8,463 bases of DNA from Betaproteobacteria bacterium (GTDB lineage Bacteria; Pseudomonadota; Gammaproteobacteria; Burkholderiales; Rhodocyclaceae), in assembly GCA_025997075.1 (NCBI GenBank), contig BNUC01000147.1, positions 1-8,463 of the forward strand. Reading direction: 5' to 3'. A program made the translations under genes and the position numbers. Below are positions 5,835-8,463 of this stretch, in pieces; the first letter of the stretch is position 1; every line of letters begins with the position of its first letter. Under the pieces are notes generated by a model. That model ran no database searches, was not told the DNA's origin, and was given only the letters and a program-made list of their open reading frames with translations.

Positions 5835-7213
5835 ACCAGTCTCCCTGGTACACCGCCGATCGATCCGGCGCCCATGGTGATCACCACATCGCCGTCGCGG
5901 GCGATGTTCAGAATCGTTTGCGGCATGTCGTCTATTTTTTCGACGAACACCGGATCGACGCGTCCGGCGACACGCAGCGCGTGCGCCAGAGTGCGCCCGT
6001 CGGCGGCGACGATCGGCGCCTCGCCGGCGGCATAAACGTCCGCCAGAATCAGCGCATCAACCGTTCCGAGCACGCCGACGAAATCCTCGAAACAATCGCG
6101 CGTCCGGGTGTAGCGATGTGGCTGGAAGGCAAGCAACAGCCGCCGACCGGGAAATGCGCCGCGCGCCGCAGCCAGCGTGGCGCGCATTTCCGCCGGATGG
6201 TGGCCGTAATCGTCGATCAGCGTGAAGGTCCCACCCGCGGGCGAAGCCACTTCGCCATGACGTTGGAAACGCCGCCCGACGCCGGTGAATTCCGCCAGCG
6301 CCTTGACGATGGTGGCGTCGGACACGCCGATTTCACTTGCCACGGCAATCGCCGCCAGCGCGTTCTGCACGTTGTGTACGCCCGGCAGGTTCAGCGTGAC
6401 CGGGAAACGCGTCACGCTGCCGTTGACGCGCAGACAATCGAAATGCATGCGTCCGTTCTCGGCCCTGACGTTCTCCGCGCGCACGTCGGCCGATTCCTCC
6501 AGACCATAGCTGACGATCTGCTTCGACACCCGAGGCATGATCTCGCGCACATGGGGATCGTCGGCGCAGAGCACGGCGACGCCATAAAACGGCAGACGTT
6601 GCAGGAAATCGACGAAGGTCTGTTTGAGCCGCTCGAAATCGTGCCCGTAGGTTTCCATGTGGTCGGCATCGATGTTGGTAACGATGGAAATCACCGGCGA
6701 CAGACACAGAAACGACGCGTCCGACTCGTCGGCCTCGGCCACCAGAAACTCGCCCGAACCGAGCCGGGCATTGGCGCCGGCGGCATTGAGCCGGCCGCCG
6801 ATGACGAAGGTCGGGTCCAGTCCGCCGGCTGCCAGGATCGAGGCCACCAGACTGGTCGTCGTCGTCTTGCCGTGCGTGCCGGCCACGGCGATGCCGCGCT
6901 TCAGGCGCATCAACTCGGAGAGCATCTGGGCGCGCGGCACCAGGGGAATCTTGCGCGCGCGCGCCGCCTGCACTTCGGAATTGTCGTCCTTGACCGCCGT
7001 CGATACGACCACGACATCGGCATGGCCGATATTTTCCGCGGCATGGCCGGTAGCCACGCGTATCCCCAGACCGGAAAGTCTGCGAGTCGCGGCATTGTCA
7101 GCAAGGTCCGAACCACTGACGCCATAACCCAGATTCGCCAGCACCTCGGCAATGCCGCTCATGCCGGAACCGCCGATACCGACAAAATGGATGTTTTTGA
7201 TTTTATGTTTCAT
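5831..7213 (-). CDS. murC: UDP-N-acetylmuramate--L-alanine ligase MurC
   Basis: MurC adds L-alanine to UDP-MurNAc with ATP, the first stem-peptide step, in the cytoplasm. The 460-residue protein shows the Mur ligase architecture: an N-terminal Rossmann domain with [14 protein letters not shown] (10-23), the ATP P-loop [12 protein letters not shown] (111-122), the EADESDASF motif (160-168), the central-domain segment [11 protein letters not shown] (180-190), and the C-terminal domain with [14 protein letters not shown] (334-347) and FQPHRYTRT (363-371). The frame is open 116 codons further upstream to 7561 across the end of murG, but family similarity begins at [15 protein letters not shown]. 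That ATG overlaps the murG stop as ATGA (7210-7213), and GAGGAG lies 11 bases upstream. The usual downstream partner in enterobacteria, murB, is absent. Confidence 0.97.
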   Translation of the reverse strand: MKHKIKNIHFVGIGGSGMSGIAEVLANLGYGVSGSDLADNAATRRLSGLGIRVATGHAAENIGHADVVVVSTAVKDDNSEVQAARARKIPLVPRAQMLSELMRLKRGIAVAGTHGKTTTTSLVASILAAGGLDPTFVIGGRLNAAGANARLGSGEFLVAEADESDASFLCLSPVISIVTNIDADHMETYGHDFERLKQTFVDFLQRLPFYGVAVLCADDPHVREIMPRVSKQIVSYGLEESADVRAENVRAENGRMHFDCLRVNGSVTRFPVTLNLPGVHNVQNALAAIAVASEIGVSDATIVKALAEFTGVGRRFQRHGEVASPAGGTFTLIDDYGHHPAEMRATLAAARGAFPGRRLLLAFQPHRYTRTRDCFEDFVGVLGTVDALILADVYAAGEAPIVAADGRTLAHALRVAGRVDPVFVEKIDDMPQTILNIARDGDVVITMGAGSIGGVPGRLV

Positions 7214-8274
7214 GACCTGCACATCTCCTCGCAGACGCGCGCCACTTCCGCCGCCGCTTCCGGCCTTGCCAGAGCGCGCGCGCTTTCTGCCATGCGCAGT
7301 AATTGCCCGCGCGTGTAGCGGCTGATCGAGGCGACCGATTCCGGAGTCATCTCGGGTTGCGGCAGCAAAACGGCGCCTCCCACGGTCGATAAAAATTTCG
7401 CGTTGAAGGTCTGGTGATCGTCCACCGCATGCGGGAAAGGCACCAGGATGCTGGCCACGCCCGCCGCGGCCAGTTCCGCCACGGTCAGCGCGCCCGACCG
7501 GCAAAGCACCAGATCGGCCCAGGCGTAAGCGTCGGCCATGTTCTGGATGAAGGCCACGCAACTGGCTTGTACGCCAGAGGCCGCATAGTTGGCTTCAAGC
7601 CTCGCCAGATGTTTTTCGCCAGCCTGATGGATGACCATTGGCCGCTGTGCTTCGGGAATCAGGGCCAGCCCCCTGGGTACTGTTTCGTTGATCGCCGCCG
7701 CGCCGAGGCTGCCGCCGAGGACCAGCAGACGCAAGGGCGTTGCACTGTCGCGATCCTTGAAACGCTCCGCCGGTTCCGGCAGTCCGGCGATCTCCGGACG
7801 CACCGGATTACCCACCCAACTGCTTTTCGGCAGAGAATCCGGGAAACCACAAACGATACGATCAGCGACCTTGGCGAGCACCCGATTGGTCAGACCGGCA
7901 ATCGAGTTTTGCTCATGAACAACCAGGGGTTTATTGAGCAGCACGGCCATCATGCCACCCGGAAAACTGACGTAGCCACCCATGCCAAGGGCAACGTCGG
8001 GCTTGATCCGGCGAATCTCGCGAAAGGCCTGCCAGAAAGCGGAAAGCAGGTTGAGCGGCAACAGCAGCTTGCGCAACAGCCCCTTGCCACGCAGGGCGGC
8101 AAAACGAACCCAGGCCATTTCATAACCGCGCGCGGGAACCGTGCGCGCCTCGAAGCTGTCCGGATTGCCCATCCAGACGACTTTCCAGCCACGCCCATGC
8201 AGGATGTCGGCGACCGCCAGTCCAGGGAAGACGTGACCGCCGGTGCCGCCGGCCATGACGAGGAGGGTCTTCAT
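7210..8274 (-). CDS. murG: Lipid II synthase MurG (UDP-GlcNAc transferase)
   Basis: MurG transfers GlcNAc from UDP-GlcNAc to lipid I on the inner face of the inner membrane to make lipid II. The 354-residue GT28-family protein has the N-terminal glycine loop [12 protein letters not shown] (9-20), the second glycine-rich segment [13 protein letters not shown] (95-107) with nearby [12 protein letters not shown] (120-131), the C-domain loop LGGSLGA (186-192), and the UDP-GlcNAc-binding region [11 protein letters not shown] (258-268) with [14 protein letters not shown] (279-292). Length agrees with the E. coli enzyme (355). The ATG overlaps the ftsW stop (ATGA at 8271-8274) and GGGGCG lies upstream. 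The stop overlaps murC, so the genes form a tight translational chain. Confidence 0.97.
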   Translation of the reverse strand: MKTLLVMAGGTGGHVFPGLAVADILHGRGWKVVWMGNPDSFEARTVPARGYEMAWVRFAALRGKGLLRKLLLPLNLLSAFWQAFREIRRIKPDVALGMGGYVSFPGGMMAVLLNKPLVVHEQNSIAGLTNRVLAKVADRIVCGFPDSLPKSSWVGNPVRPEIAGLPEPAERFKDRDSATPLRLLVLGGSLGAAAINETVPRGLALIPEAQRPMVIHQAGEKHLARLEANYAASGVQASCVAFIQNMADAYAWADLVLCRSGALTVAELAAAGVASILVPFPHAVDDHQTFNAKFLSTVGGAVLLPQPEMTPESVASISRYTRGQLLRMAESARALARPEAAAEVARVCEEMCRS

Positions 8275-8463
8275 AATTTCGCCCCGCGCATGAGTTGCCT
8301 GTTTTCCCAGTCAACTCTCAGCAGAATCGCCAGCGCCACGCAGTTGGCGAGGATGCCGGAACCGCCAAAACTCATCAGGGGCAGGGTTAATCCCTTGGTC
8401 GGCAACAAGCCCATGTTCACCCCCATGTTGATGAAGCCCTGCACGCCGATCCAGATGCCGATG
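8271..8463 (-). CDS. ftsW: Septal peptidoglycan polymerase FtsW (C-terminal part)
   Basis: Only the last 63 codons are in the window; the gene continues beyond 8463. FtsW is the SEDS-family membrane glycosyltransferase that polymerises lipid II at the septum with FtsI. The visible part begins [20 protein letters not shown], contains the conserved SEDS motif [17 protein letters not shown] (20-36), then a final membrane helix (about 34-49) and a charged cytoplasmic tail [16 protein letters not shown]. The TGA (8271-8273) overlaps the murG start by four bases. The motif and context separate it from the paralogue RodA, which normally lies outside this cluster. Confidence 0.95.
   Translation of the reverse strand, partial: IGIWIGVQGFINMGVNMGLLPTKGLTLPLMSFGGSGILANCVALAILLRVDWENRQLMRGAKL

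Noticed and set aside
5816..7318. 500-residue plus-strand open frame opposite murC
   Set aside because: The translation is rich in R, H, G, D and Q with no family pattern, as expected from antisense reading of a GC-rich gene; murC on the other strand is unmistakable.
7214..7561. 116-codon upstream extension of the murC frame
   Set aside because: It overlaps the 3' end of murG in another frame, has low-complexity G/R-rich content, and MurC family similarity starts only at the ATG at 7211-7213.
1..8463. CRISPR array, tRNA or rRNA genes
   Set aside because: I saw no regularly spaced direct repeats and no cloverleaf or rRNA-like sequence on either strand.

Overview
The window is the distal part of a division and cell wall (dcw) gene cluster, with every recognisable gene on the minus strand. 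Transcription runs from the high coordinates to the low ones: ftsW (only its last 63 codons), murG, murC, ddlB, ftsQ, ftsA, ftsZ, then lpxC and a small two-helix membrane protein. The gene order, the GC-rich coding style and the protein sequences point to a Gram-negative proteobacterium, most likely a betaproteobacterium. LpxC implies lipid A and an outer membrane, and the FtsZ tail ends in IPAFLRKQAD as in E. coli. The genus cannot be fixed from the sequence alone.

Region by region: 8271-8463 holds the FtsW C-terminus. 5831-8274 holds the lipid II steps murG and murC. 5684-5830 is a short spacer with a palindromic repeat and a 52-codon open frame. 4001-5683 holds ddlB and ftsQ, and 1558-4004 holds ftsA and ftsZ. 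1177-1557 is a 381-bp spacer filled mostly by a MITE-like inverted-repeat element of about 267 bp, followed by a likely lpxC promoter. 247-1176 is lpxC, 44-232 a small membrane protein, and 4-35 a perfect 14-bp hairpin.

The genes work together as follows. MurC adds L-Ala to UDP-MurNAc, Ddl supplies D-Ala-D-Ala for the stem peptide, and MurG makes lipid II. FtsW polymerises it at the septum. FtsQ links the inner-membrane divisome, and FtsA tethers the FtsZ ring to the membrane. LpxC commits precursor to lipid A, so wall and outer-membrane synthesis sit side by side. Genes from ftsW to ftsA are packed with ATGA overlaps or gaps of a few bases, consistent with translational coupling. There is no murB between murC and ddlB.

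The core genes are intact and ordinary. I found no new multi-gene system. The unusual material is in the spacers: three different palindromic repeat types in about 8 kb, one inside a structure with perfect 19-bp terminal inverted repeats, and a well-placed ribosome-binding site and start codon at the end of murC that lead into no recognisable gene.
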